DNA from: Candidatus Poseidoniaceae archaeon
GTDB lineage: Archaea > Thermoplasmatota > Poseidoniia > Poseidoniales > Poseidoniaceae
Direction of reading: 5' to 3'
Assembly: GCA_016777125.1 (NCBI GenBank)
Contig: JADHSC010000001.1
Span: 109,234 to 173,233, forward strand
DNA: 64,000 nt
In this document: positions 45,415 through 54,996 of the stretch, one piece after another
Numbering within the stretch: position 1 is the first letter of the stretch
Layout of the letters: each line of letters opens with the position of its first letter
Notes under the pieces: generated by a model
Seen by the model: the letters and a program-made list of their open reading frames with translations, nothing else
What the model was told of the DNA's origin: nothing
Databases searched by the model: none
Made by a program: the position numbers and the translations under genes

Positions 45415-47977
45415 CCTTAATCACGTGATCAATCGAAGGGATTGTGTGATCTTCCAAAGGTGGAGAGAACGGTACAGGAGTGTCTAAAGCACCGATAACG
45501 ACTGGTTGTGCTTCCAGTTGATAGAACGTAGATTCAAGGATTTGAGACTGGATTGTGTGACCCAAACCACCATGCCATTGTCCTTCTTGAAGGACAACAA
45601 GTCTTCCCGTTTTCTGAACTGATGCTATACACGTTTCTTTGTCAAATGGAATAATTGTTCGAAGATCGATCACTTCTAATTCAATTCCATCAGAAGCCAA
45701 GTTCTCTGCAACTTGTTTTGCAATGTGAACCATTGCCCCCCATGTAACGAGCGTTAAATCTGTACCTCCTCGTATGATTGAGGCTTTACCTATTGAGTGT
45801 CGTTGTCCGTTTTCAATGGATTCATGAACTGATGTCGTGTCAACTTTTTGATTGATATTCTGGCCCCATCCAGTAAGACCTCCTCGAAGACCATACAATC
45901 CAATATGTTCCAAAAACAGAACTGGGTCCTCGAGATGTGCGGCTTCCACGAGTAATTCGTAAGCTGCTTGTGGAGTCGCTGGTGCGAGTACGACAAAGCC
46001 TGGGTCATTCGCAAACCATGATTCGATCATATTTGCATGGAAAGGACCTGAACGAGTGCGGGCACCAAGAGGGATTCGAACTGTCATTGGACAATCAGCG
46101 CCCCAGCGCCAGCGAAGCATTGCTGCATTGTTGATCAATGCATTAAATCCGAGCGCTGCAAAGCCTCCAAATTGAATTTCAACCATTGGACGCATGCCAG
46201 ATAGAGCGGCTCCCACACCAGTGTGAACGATCATTGCTTCGCAAAGAGGCATGTCGACGAGTTTCTCTTGATGACCAGCATTCTTGAGAGCCATATTCAT
46301 CCCAAAAGCTCCGGCAACTTCCATGTCTTCTCCGATGAACACACAATCATCGCCATATCGATTTGCAATATCGACCATTGCTTGTTGGATTGCTCGAGCA
46401 TAGGTCCAGCCCCCAGATTCGACGTATTCAATCGGTTCAACATCTGAATTTAGTTCAACCACTGAAGGCGAAGTAAGGGTATCGATTTGATCTTGATGTG
46501 TTCTTGCATCGTGAATCGTAGTAACGCCTTTGGTTACAGTTTCAGGTTCTGGCCAGGCCATTTCCTCTACATCTGAACGCGCATTGTCAACACGAAGTTG
46601 TTCCTCTTTTTCCATTCCTTCAAGTTCGCTTTCTTCAACGCCCAAGGTGAGTAAGAGTTCTCTGTGAGTTGGCAGAGGATCCTTTGCAGCCCAATACTCA
46701 AGCAAAGCCCTGTCTACGTATCCCGGTGGTGTTCCTGTTTCAGAACCAAGATACAGGTCGTCATGATGATGAGCATGGCCGCAACCTCGCATTGTCTCAA
46801 CGTGAACCATTGTTGGACCACCGCCTTCCATACTGAATTCACGCGCTGTAGCGACACTCGCGTGCCATGCAGCAGGATCAGAACCATCGATTGTCCAAGC
46901 AGGGAAGCCCATAGCAACCGCCTTATCCGCCCAAAGTTCAACACCAGATTGATTTGCGGGAGGCGTATCTAATGCAATTTGATTGTTCTGAAGAACGTAA
47001 CAGATTGGCAGACCACGAGCACCTGCAAGATTCAATGATTCCCAATATTCTCCTGATGAGGAGGCACCTTCACCAATGCAAGCAACATGGAAACGATCCA
47101 GTTCTTGTTTCCAAGCTGCAAAAGCAAGTCCCGTCATTGTCGCACTAGCAATAGGCAAAGGGGCAGTCGGTGGTAAAACTCCAACATGCCATGCACCTAT
47201 GTGCAAATCTCGGCCACCTGCTCCTTCATGTCCACCATTTTGATTGGAATCTGCTTTCCCCATTTGGGCAGCCATGACATCGACAACAGTGTCACCCATT
47301 GCGAGGGCAAGACCGACGTCACGAATCATTGGAGCAACAAGGTCTCCATCATATCCGTTACCGGGTGTGTGATCTTTATTCGGTTCATCTGTCTTGTTCA
47401 GAGCGGTTGCAATTGCAACAACTCCTTCTTGCCATGTTGAACGGAATCCTTTGCCTCCGAATCGAGAACCATCTGGAGTTTCCATTCCAGTGAAGAAAAC
47501 GTCCTTGAGGTGAGCATCCATTGCACGTGTTCGGGTCATCATACGTTGCCATTCCATTCGATTCTCCATGGAAGTCGACATGTAATGAGCCAAACGACGA
47601 AAACAAAGGCGTATATCGATTATGATATGATTTAAACGGCGATCAAGATGCTCATTTATGCTTCGTCGAGGCATTACTTCATCATCCAAGATAGGCTTGA
47701 TTTTGAGTTCGTTTTGAGCTCCAAATCCTTTTTTGAAAGCCTTCACAAAGCGCTCAGAGAAAGAATGCCATGATTCTCCATCAAAGGATTGCTGACCATC
47801 AACATGGAGATGATCCCAGACGTTTGCAGCAAGGAAAACATGACCTTCATGACGTTCAGCAAAGAAGCGCATCACCTCTGCACGAGCAGCGTCGATGAGC
47901 AATGGTTGTGTGAAAACACGTGCTGATTTAGGAACCCAATCAGTACCATAAATTGTTGGAAGTGTTCCTTGTGACAT
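45392..47977 (-). CDS. 2-oxoacid dehydrogenase E1, fused alpha-beta subunits
   Basis: TPP motif region (HVACIGEGASSSGEYWESLNLAGARGLPICYVLQNNQ) in N-half; E1-beta (DDCVFIGEDMEVAGAFGMN, AMLRWRWGADCPMTVRIPLG) in C-half; start MSQGTLP. Confidence 0.93.
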   Translation of the reverse strand: MSQGTLPTIYGTDWVPKSARVFTQPLLIDAARAEVMRFFAERHEGHVFLAANVWDHLHVDGQQSFDGESWHSFSERFVKAFKKGFGAQNELKIKPILDDEVMPRRSINEHLDRRLNHIIIDIRLCFRRLAHYMSTSMENRMEWQRMMTRTRAMDAHLKDVFFTGMETPDGSRFGGKGFRSTWQEGVVAIATALNKTDEPNKDHTPGNGYDGDLVAPMIRDVGLALAMGDTVVDVMAAQMGKADSNQNGGHEGAGGRDLHIGAWHVGVLPPTAPLPIASATMTGLAFAAWKQELDRFHVACIGEGASSSGEYWESLNLAGARGLPICYVLQNNQIALDTPPANQSGVELWADKAVAMGFPAWTIDGSDPAAWHASVATAREFSMEGGGPTMVHVETMRGCGHAHHHDDLYLGSETGTPPGYVDRALLEYWAAKDPLPTHRELLLTLGVEESELEGMEKEEQLRVDNARSDVEEMAWPEPETVTKGVTTIHDARTHQDQIDTLTSPSVVELNSDVEPIEYVESGGWTYARAIQQAMVDIANRYGDDCVFIGEDMEVAGAFGMNMALKNAGHQEKLVDMPLCEAMIVHTGVGAALSGMRPMVEIQFGGFAALGFNALINNAAMLRWRWGADCPMTVRIPLGARTRSGPFHANMIESWFANDPGFVVLAPATPQAAYELLVEAAHLEDPVLFLEHIGLYGLRGGLTGWGQNINQKVDTTSVHESIENGQRHSIGKASIIRGGTDLTLVTWGAMVHIAKQVAENLASDGIELEVIDLRTIIPFDKETCIASVQKTGRLVVLQEGQWHGGLGHTIQSQILESTFYQLEAQPVVIGALDTPVPFSPPLEDHTIPSIDHVIKVIQSLMG

Positions 47978-48050
47978 ACCCCGCCCCCGTCTCTGCGAAG
48001 GTCGCCTAAGTTTCAATGCTATGGATTGACTCCATATTCAGAAAAAGGAA

Positions 48051-48839
48051 TTATTCTTCTTCACCAATGGATTCTCTAAGAACTCGAATAGAGGTCCTGG
48101 TAACAATTACAGTTACGATTACAGTTGCAACTATGCCAAGCAAGAGCATGAACAAGCCGAGTGGAGAATTGGCCAATCCACCCATCCCAGACTGGCTTAA
48201 AGCAATTGAACCAAGCGCGTGTCCGTAATATGCATAAATCAAGCAATAGATGAGACTGGACGTGTTTGAAAGCAAAAACACTCGTAACGAAACCGGAGTT
48301 GCCGACATGATGTAATTGAGCCATTCATCAGGAAGTATTGGCGACAAGCGAACGAGTACTGATATTTTCATCGCGTCTTGATCGAGAGCTTTCTCGATAT
48401 TCTGCATTCGTACATCGTTCTGAATTGAGGCTTGAATCGATTCGCGAAACATCCACCGACCCAAAACGAAAGCGATGAGGCCCCCTATCATCGAGGCAAC
48501 AAAGTTAACCAATACTGCTATCCAAAACGGAAAAAGGGCTCCTGCACCAATCTTTACGAACGGAGTAGGCAATAATAATACGATTGCTAATGACAGCATA
48601 ATGGTGAATAAGAACGGCCCCCAGAGACCAAATCCTTTGAACCATTCAATGATTTCAGAGGCGTCTTTAAACAAAAAATATCCTGCAATTGCGCAGATAA
48701 AAAGTACGACAAATCCAAACATAGCCCTCCATCTATAGAGATTTGGTTGTTGTTCTTTCATCTTCTGAAGATTTTTTTGCCCATCCATGAGATGGAGTTC
48801 GGATGGCTTCGGTAGTTGAATATCAGAACGCTTCTTCAT
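48051..48839 (-). CDS. VTT/DedA-like (TVP38/TMEM64) membrane protein
   Basis: LPTPFVKIGAGALFPFWIAVLVNFVASMIGGLIAFVLGRWMFR...VRLSPILPDEWLNYIMSATPVSLRVFLLS. Confidence 0.88.
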   Translation of the reverse strand: MKKRSDIQLPKPSELHLMDGQKNLQKMKEQQPNLYRWRAMFGFVVLFICAIAGYFLFKDASEIIEWFKGFGLWGPFLFTIMLSLAIVLLLPTPFVKIGAGALFPFWIAVLVNFVASMIGGLIAFVLGRWMFRESIQASIQNDVRMQNIEKALDQDAMKISVLVRLSPILPDEWLNYIMSATPVSLRVFLLSNTSSLIYCLIYAYYGHALGSIALSQSGMGGLANSPLGLFMLLLGIVATVIVTVIVTRTSIRVLRESIGEEE

Positions 48840-48845
48840 TCCAAT

Positions 48846-49880
48846 CTACTCCTCTTCTGACTCAGGAAGCGATGATAGAACGTCACCAAGCATTTCAGTT
48901 GCGTCTTCAATTCGAGTCATGAGGGTTGTATCAGAAACTGCACCAGGACGGCCTAAATCCCACATTAATTCATGAACCATTTCGGTTGTTAAGCGAGTCA
49001 TATTCAGAACCTGTGGATCGATACGCTCGAGCCCATCATGAGGAAGTATTGCCACCTTTTCTGGTGTTTCATCAAGGATATCATCCATTACAGCTTCAAT
49101 CTCAGAAGCAATATTCTCCGCTTGCGTCTCAAGAATAGATTCCATTCCACCAGTTGTGACAGTTTTTGATTGGTCACTGAGGTCACCAAGGGCTTTTTTC
49201 TTCTTTAGTTCTTCAAAGGAAGGACCTGCTCCTGCTTGTCCTCCGTCACCATCTTGAACCAAACGATTTAGAGCAATCCGTAGAATGTTGGAAAGATCAG
49301 TAGCCTCGAGGCCAGTATCAACTTCCATTCCATCCTCACCCATCTGAGTAAGAATTTCATTGATGAACGACTCATTGATTCGATCAGGTCCTACAAGGCC
49401 TTTGAGCATAGGAAGGGCCCAGCCACTTCCACCAGCCATCATTCCAACATCGAATGAACCTCCACCCCCTCCGACTTCGACATCTGCGGGCGGTGGAACG
49501 AATTGTTTTCGAGCGTGTTTCCATAACTGCTCGATTAATTTGCTCATATCAACTGGTTTTGCAATGACCTCATGGACACCTGCTTTTGCTGCAGTAAGCA
49601 AAAACTCACTCGAATTGCTTCTCGACAACATGACGATTCGACACTTGAATGCAAATTCAGGATCGCCCATCAATCGTTGAGATGCATCAATTGGATCTCC
49701 AGAACTCCAGTCCCCTTCGAGTAAGACAATTTCGGGCATTACAGCCAGTGCAGTTCCTTCTGCTTGGCGTAACGTACCGGCTCGTGTAACATCAAAGCCT
49801 TCTCGCTCAAGCGTGGATGCAAGGAGGGTCCTACGACCCTGATTCTCATCCGCAACGATGACTTTTGCCATGATGACCAA
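48846..49880 (-). CDS. Response-regulator receiver-like domain plus C-terminal domain
   Basis: KVIVADENQGRRTLLASTLEREGFDVTRAGTLRQAEGTALAVMPEIVLLEGDW...VHEVIAKPVDMSKLIEQL; start probably MAKVIV. Confidence 0.82.
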   Translation of the reverse strand: MVIMAKVIVADENQGRRTLLASTLEREGFDVTRAGTLRQAEGTALAVMPEIVLLEGDWSSGDPIDASQRLMGDPEFAFKCRIVMLSRSNSSEFLLTAAKAGVHEVIAKPVDMSKLIEQLWKHARKQFVPPPADVEVGGGGGSFDVGMMAGGSGWALPMLKGLVGPDRINESFINEILTQMGEDGMEVDTGLEATDLSNILRIALNRLVQDGDGGQAGAGPSFEELKKKKALGDLSDQSKTVTTGGMESILETQAENIASEIEAVMDDILDETPEKVAILPHDGLERIDPQVLNMTRLTTEMVHELMWDLGRPGAVSDTTLMTRIEDATEMLGDVLSSLPESEEE

Positions 49881-49921
49881 CGAGGAACGAGAGGTTACGC
49901 TCTTTGAACCTCACCCTTGTT

Positions 49922-51076
49922 TTAGCCTCTTATGACATCTTCTGGGGCGATTTGACTCCATGCCATAATGCCCCCGTCTAAATTGTAAAGACGATTCGCG
50001 TCAATTCCTGCTTGAGTCAAAAACATGATTGCCATTTGTGAACGCATACCACTACGACAAATGACAACAATATCTCCCTCTTCTGGGACTTCTGATGAAT
50101 GAGACGCTATACCATCATGAACTGCATGAAGATCATACCTATTCAAGCGAATTTGATCGAGTTCTTCCGCACTACGTACATCGATAATGAACGGTTTCCA
50201 TCCTTCAGATTGTTTTGCCTTTACTGAAGCCACATCAATTGATTGCATCATGCCCCTTCCATTAGGAGACACTTCATCAATTTGTTTGTTTGACGGCATG
50301 CAATACAGCGGATCATCGAAGAGTTGCTGAACAACAGACAAATCCTCTATCTTCTGTCGATTATCTAAAGCATCAAAACGAAGCATACGAGTTGACATTT
50401 CAAGCGCATCGTACAAGAGTAATGAACCAATCAATTGAGTTTCTAATCCAAGAAGTAGTTTGACGACTTCTGTTGCTTGAATACCTCCAACAACTCCTGG
50501 AAGAACGCCAAACACTCCAGCATCTGCACAATTTTGTAACGCACCCGCAGGTGGTGCCTCGGGGAAAAGGTCTCGATAGCAACGGGATTGTTCAGTCGAG
50601 AAGACGGATACTTGACCCTCAAAACGATGAATCGAACCGTAAATCCACGGTATCGAAAGCAAATGGCAGGCATCATCAATGAGGTATCGTGTTGGAATAT
50701 TATCTGTTCCATCAACAACAACATCCCATCCTTGCAACACATCAAGAGCATTTTCTGGGTTAAGGCGATGGGAATAAATTTCAACCTCAATATTGGGATC
50801 CAATGCGAGCAATTTCGCCTTTGCTGAATCTACTTTCTTTGAGCCCACATCTTCAGTTCGGTGGATGATTTGACGTTGAAGATTTGAAACATCAACCACA
50901 TCATCATCGACAATACCAATCGTACCGATACCTGCTGCAGCCAAATAAAGGAGGACTGGACTTCCTAACCCTCCAGCCCCAATCACAAGAACGCGTGCAG
51001 CAGCTAGTTTTGCTTGACCTTCATAGCCAACATTGGGGAGAACGAGATGACGGGCATGACGTTCCATATCGACCAT
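49922..51076 (-). CDS. ThiF/MoeB/MoeZ-type E1-like adenylyltransferase with C-terminal rhodanese domain
   Basis: RHLVLPNVGYEGQAKLAAARVLVIGAGGLGSPVLLYLAAAGIGTIGIVDDDVVDVSNLQRQ; rhodanese loop VVICRSGMRSQMA; ORF track start 51235 overlaps trxB. Confidence 0.92.
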   Translation of the reverse strand: MVDMERHARHLVLPNVGYEGQAKLAAARVLVIGAGGLGSPVLLYLAAAGIGTIGIVDDDVVDVSNLQRQIIHRTEDVGSKKVDSAKAKLLALDPNIEVEIYSHRLNPENALDVLQGWDVVVDGTDNIPTRYLIDDACHLLSIPWIYGSIHRFEGQVSVFSTEQSRCYRDLFPEAPPAGALQNCADAGVFGVLPGVVGGIQATEVVKLLLGLETQLIGSLLLYDALEMSTRMLRFDALDNRQKIEDLSVVQQLFDDPLYCMPSNKQIDEVSPNGRGMMQSIDVASVKAKQSEGWKPFIIDVRSAEELDQIRLNRYDLHAVHDGIASHSSEVPEEGDIVVICRSGMRSQMAIMFLTQAGIDANRLYNLDGGIMAWSQIAPEDVIRG

Positions 51077-51116
51077 GGACAGCCCATGAGTACGTCTGTC
51101 AAATAGACATCGTTGT

Positions 51117-52136
51117 TCAATGGACGTTCTCTTCGAGCCACTTTTCAGCGTCCATGGCTGCTTGACAACCCATTCCGGCTGCTGTAATCGCTTGCTTGTA
51201 TCGGGTATCGACAACATCACCTGCCGCAAAGACACCAGGTACGTTTGTCATGGTATGTTCATGGTGAAGAATGTAGCCTTCATCATCAGTAGTAACCTGA
51301 CCACCAAGGAAGTCTGTTATTGGTGTGTGGCCAATTGCAATGAAAGCACCTGTTACTGCAATGTCTTCAGTAGATCCATCTCTTGGATCTTCTAGAACTG
51401 CTCCTGTAAGTCCTTTCTCATCACTGAGCCATTCCTTGACTTGTCTGAATGTTTTGATTTCGATCTTTGGATGATTTGCTGCTCGTTCATACATGATGGT
51501 TGATGCACGGAACACGTCTCTTCGGTGAACCAACGTGACCTTTGAAGCAAATCGTGTAAGGAAGGTTGCCTCCTCACATGCCGAATCGCCTCCACCAATG
51601 ACCATGACTTCCTCATCTCGGAAAAAGGCACCATCACATGTTGCACAAGTGGAAATGCCTCGACCTTTCTGTTCCGCTTCACCAGGTGCGTCAAGCCAGA
51701 TGGATTCTGCGCCAGTAGAGACGATGATTGAATGAGTAAGGAATTCTTCTCCTTCAACAGTGACCTTGTACGGGCGTGATGATAGATCTACACTTCCTAC
51801 GTTCTTATCCTGAACTTTGAGTCCAAAGCGTTCAGCTTGTTCTCGAAGTTGCATCATCATCTCAGGCCCTCCAATTCCTTCAGGATAGCCAGGGAAGTTC
51901 TCGATATCGCTCGTAAGCATAAGTTGTCCACCAGACATATATCCTGCAAACATAAGAGGCTCAAGCATGGCTCTTGCAGCGTACAATCCGGCAGTATATC
52001 CAGCAGGGCCGGACCCGATTATGACGAGGTTGTGGACTTCAGAAATCTGACTCACTTCCCGACCAACACCCCGACAGACTTGAACATTATCCATACAAAC
52101 TCTGGAATTATCCATGTTTAGTCTAATCGTTTTCAA
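51117..52136 (-). CDS. trxB: Thioredoxin reductase
   Basis: LVIIGSGPAGYTAGLYAARA, GISTCATCDGAFFRDEEVMVIGGGDSACEEA, GVFAAGDVVDTRYKQAITAAGMGCQAA; likely internal start. Confidence 0.96.
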   Translation of the reverse strand: MKTIRLNMDNSRVCMDNVQVCRGVGREVSQISEVHNLVIIGSGPAGYTAGLYAARAMLEPLMFAGYMSGGQLMLTSDIENFPGYPEGIGGPEMMMQLREQAERFGLKVQDKNVGSVDLSSRPYKVTVEGEEFLTHSIIVSTGAESIWLDAPGEAEQKGRGISTCATCDGAFFRDEEVMVIGGGDSACEEATFLTRFASKVTLVHRRDVFRASTIMYERAANHPKIEIKTFRQVKEWLSDEKGLTGAVLEDPRDGSTEDIAVTGAFIAIGHTPITDFLGGQVTTDDEGYILHHEHTMTNVPGVFAAGDVVDTRYKQAITAAGMGCQAAMDAEKWLEENVH

Positions 52137-52175
52137 TAATCGAAGATTGATAAGCGAGGGGTTTGTGGTTCTGCT

Positions 52176-52709
52176 ATGGACGTCGTCTCACACTGGTTCA
52201 TGGGTTCTGGAGCGACCCATGGACGGACCAAGTTTTGGGTTGCTGGTGCAATGGGCGTCCTTCCCGATCTTCTCGTCTTTATTCCAAATACGTTCATTGT
52301 AGGGGATCGCCCAGAAATTGATGACAATACAGTTACTGCTGACTTAGGTTGGTATGCATGGGAAGCATATCAAGTCACACACAGCTTGGTTTGGATGACA
52401 ATTGGATTCCTGTTTACTTGGATCTTTTTTGAGAAGCGAGGCGTATCTCGTCGTTTGTTTACCAACGATTCACTGTCTGCCAGAGATGCTGCTATGTGGA
52501 TGTGGTTGCCTTGGCTTATTCATATCTTCAATGACATTCCAACACATACAGCAGCATTCTTTCCAACACCGTTCCTCGCCCCGTTTAGTGATGTTCACTT
52601 CGATGGATTACGATGGAGTACACCATGGGTCTGGTTTACCAATCTTACAATCATTATCGTGATTTGGGGCTCAATTTTCTACAGGAAAAAACGAATGAAT
52701 GCATCATAG
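52176..52709 (+). CDS. Polytopic membrane protein, possible DUF457-like
   Basis: HGRTKFWVAGAMGVLPDLLVFIPN, several TM segments. Confidence 0.55.
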   Translation: MDVVSHWFMGSGATHGRTKFWVAGAMGVLPDLLVFIPNTFIVGDRPEIDDNTVTADLGWYAWEAYQVTHSLVWMTIGFLFTWIFFEKRGVSRRLFTNDSLSARDAAMWMWLPWLIHIFNDIPTHTAAFFPTPFLAPFSDVHFDGLRWSTPWVWFTNLTIIIVIWGSIFYRKKRMNAS

Positions 52710-53099
52710 GAACGGTATCAAAGCATCAACTGCAGCTGTAGCATGAGGTCCTAGTCTCGGCTTGATGTGCTCAGGTTGAGCGCCTGGTCCGATGATTCCC
52801 AAACCAATTGGCTTGTCATGAACGAGTTGTAGTTCGAGAATGGTTTTTACAACTGCTTGTCCCATTGCAAGACCATGATCTGTTTCGCCTTTTTCGATAA
52901 TTCCTAAGCAAAATGCACCTGCAACATCTTCATCCGAAAGCCCTCTATCCAGAGCAAGTGGTATTTCCATGCACCCTTGAACACGGATGACATCAGTGAT
53001 TGTCAAATCAAGATCTTCGGCTTGCGAGGTCGCAATTGTGAGCATTCGTTCAATTTCTTCTGAGTGGTACATAGCGCATACAGCAACAATATTTGTCAT
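52704..53099 (-). CDS. ribH: 6,7-dimethyl-8-ribityllumazine synthase
   Basis: VIRVQGCMEIPLALDRGL, GAFCLGIIEKGETDHGLAMGQAVVKTILELQLVHDKPIGLGIIGPGA; riboflavin operon context. Confidence 0.9.
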   Translation of the reverse strand: MTNIVAVCAMYHSEEIERMLTIATSQAEDLDLTITDVIRVQGCMEIPLALDRGLSDEDVAGAFCLGIIEKGETDHGLAMGQAVVKTILELQLVHDKPIGLGIIGPGAQPEHIKPRLGPHATAAVDALIPFL

Positions 53100-53101
53100 A
53101 A

Positions 53102-53701
53102 TTAATTCTCCTTTAGTAGTCGTTCAACAGTCTCCACAATCATCATGGTTGTTGAATCGATTTCGATATTTACTGCATCTCCTGCTTGTTTCGAGCCAAG
53201 TGTCGTCAAGCGGAGTGTTTCAGGAATAATGTGAAGGTCAAACTCATTTTCATTGACCTCTCCAAGTGTTAATGAGATTCCATCAATACCGATGTATCCC
53301 TTTGTTTGAATGTATTTCTGGATTGATGGAGGGGCTTTGAGTTTCAGTTGAGCGCCTTCACCGACACTCTCAGAATATGTAACCAATCCACGCCCAATAA
53401 TGTGTCCTGAAAGGAGATGTCCTCCGACCTCATCACCGTATCGAAGAGAACGTTCGATATTGACTACATCATCGACGACTCGTTCACCAAGAGTTGTTCG
53501 TTCCAATGTTTCAGGAATGATATCAAAGGTTACAAGTTCTCCTTTTATCGAAGTTGCAGTTAAGCAAACGCCGTCAATTGCCACACTTGCACCAATGGCA
53601 AGATCTTGAGTATCTGGACATTTGACGCAGAACGTTGTAATTCCATCTCCTTCTTCGATGGATTTGAGTGTACCTAAGCCTTGAACAATACCAGTAAACA
53701 T
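53102..53701 (-). CDS. ribE: Riboflavin synthase, bacterial-type (two lumazine-binding domains)
   Basis: MFTGIVQGLGTLKSIE, GASVAIDGVCLTATSI, GGHLLSGHIIGRGLV, GYIGIDGISLTLGEV. Confidence 0.96.
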   Translation of the reverse strand: MFTGIVQGLGTLKSIEEGDGITTFCVKCPDTQDLAIGASVAIDGVCLTATSIKGELVTFDIIPETLERTTLGERVVDDVVNIERSLRYGDEVGGHLLSGHIIGRGLVTYSESVGEGAQLKLKAPPSIQKYIQTKGYIGIDGISLTLGEVNENEFDLHIIPETLRLTTLGSKQAGDAVNIEIDSTTMMIVETVERLLKEN

Positions 53702-54147
53702 TACTCTTCACCGCCTTTGGCCCGAGAAAGAATACGAGCTATGATTTTTCGAGTTCCATCGAGATCGTCGCTCAACCCTTCAACCCGTACAACTTCTATA
53801 GAATGGAATCCTCTTTCTCGTAATGCGCTTTTTATTCTGTCTTCAGCGTGTTCCTGATCATAACCAAGCGCAATGACATCAGGTTCGATGAGTGGTAAGA
53901 TATCGAAAATTGGTACATCTGGAGCGTTGCCTATTCTCGCTTCATCAACCGGTTTTAATCCTTCAACCATTCGGCGTCTAAGATCTTGATTCGTAACAGG
54001 TTCATGCTTCCGAATTCGTACAGTATCATCATGGGCGACCACCACGGTTAGATGGTCGCCTAGAGCCTTTGCTTGCTCGAGATAATGAAGATGTCCAGCA
54101 TGGAGAAGGTCAAACACACCAACTGCCATGACCTTGCGCATTGTCAT
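53701..54147 (-). CDS. ribL: FAD synthetase, archaeal RibL (cytidylyltransferase-like)
   Basis: VMAVGVFDLLHAGHLHYLEQAKALGDHLTVVVAHDDTV (HxGH), PDVIALGYDQEHAED; riboflavin operon. Confidence 0.92.
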   Translation of the reverse strand: MTMRKVMAVGVFDLLHAGHLHYLEQAKALGDHLTVVVAHDDTVRIRKHEPVTNQDLRRRMVEGLKPVDEARIGNAPDVPIFDILPLIEPDVIALGYDQEHAEDRIKSALRERGFHSIEVVRVEGLSDDLDGTRKIIARILSRAKGGEE

Positions 54148-54156
54148 CCCTCAGGT

Positions 54157-54945
54157 TCAAGCAGATGCATCTGGTTTTTGAGATTGCTCATGAAAAGCAG
54201 CGATTACTTCTGCTCCTTCTAGGAATGGAATGTTTCGTTCTGCAGCCCACAAACGAGCATCTGCGACAGAAAGGGCGCCATCACCATCTGGTTGCAACAT
54301 TTCTGCTCCAATCACAACTGGTACGAGATTTGCAAGACGTGCAAGGCCAACTGCGAGTTCTGTGTGTCCTTGACGCGTGTCTAATCCTCCTGAAGACTCC
54401 CTGCAAACAGGGATGTGACCAGGCGTTCTGAATTCAGCACCCATTCGTTCCTGAGCTTCCGCTTCGCTCAGGTTTTCTTCGAGGACAGTTTTACTCAGTT
54501 CTGCAAAGCGACGAGTTGTCAGAGCACGATCATGGTCTGTAATTCCCGTATATGTTTCTCGATGATTTAGTGATAGAGTGAAGGCTGACCTCGAATCATA
54601 TCGTAGATCGTTGGTTTTCAAAACCGAGAGAATAGGATATTCGTCCATCAGAGCGTCATGTGTGTGCAAGTCCTGAAGGAATGGTAATCCGAAGACTTCG
54701 CCGACATCATGTCCCACAGCAAGGAAAAGAAGTCCACCACAATCCTTGCGGAGTTGTCGCATTGTGCTCGGCTCAGCATAGAGTGCAGGAAACAGCAAGT
54801 CCGTCTCTCCTTCGCGTTTATCTGAATCGAAGAGACAAACGGGATTTCCATCACGAAACGCTTGGAGTGCAGCCTCAATGTTATCGGACATATTGACCGG
54901 TTTCTTTTCACCTTCATGAACCGTCGTATTGGAGAGTATGTACAC
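54157..54945 (-). CDS. ribB: 3,4-dihydroxy-2-butanone 4-phosphate synthase
   Basis: FRDGNPVCLFDSDKREGETDLLFPA, RYDSRSAFTLSLNHRETYTGITDHDRALT, RQGHTELAVGLARLANL; probable start MSDNIEAAL. Confidence 0.93.
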   Translation of the reverse strand: MYILSNTTVHEGEKKPVNMSDNIEAALQAFRDGNPVCLFDSDKREGETDLLFPALYAEPSTMRQLRKDCGGLLFLAVGHDVGEVFGLPFLQDLHTHDALMDEYPILSVLKTNDLRYDSRSAFTLSLNHRETYTGITDHDRALTTRRFAELSKTVLEENLSEAEAQERMGAEFRTPGHIPVCRESSGGLDTRQGHTELAVGLARLANLVPVVIGAEMLQPDGDGALSVADARLWAAERNIPFLEGAEVIAAFHEQSQKPDASA

Positions 54946-54996
54946 AAATCCGGCAAACGGATGACGGAAAGGGGTTAATGCAGGGAACTGTTTGGC

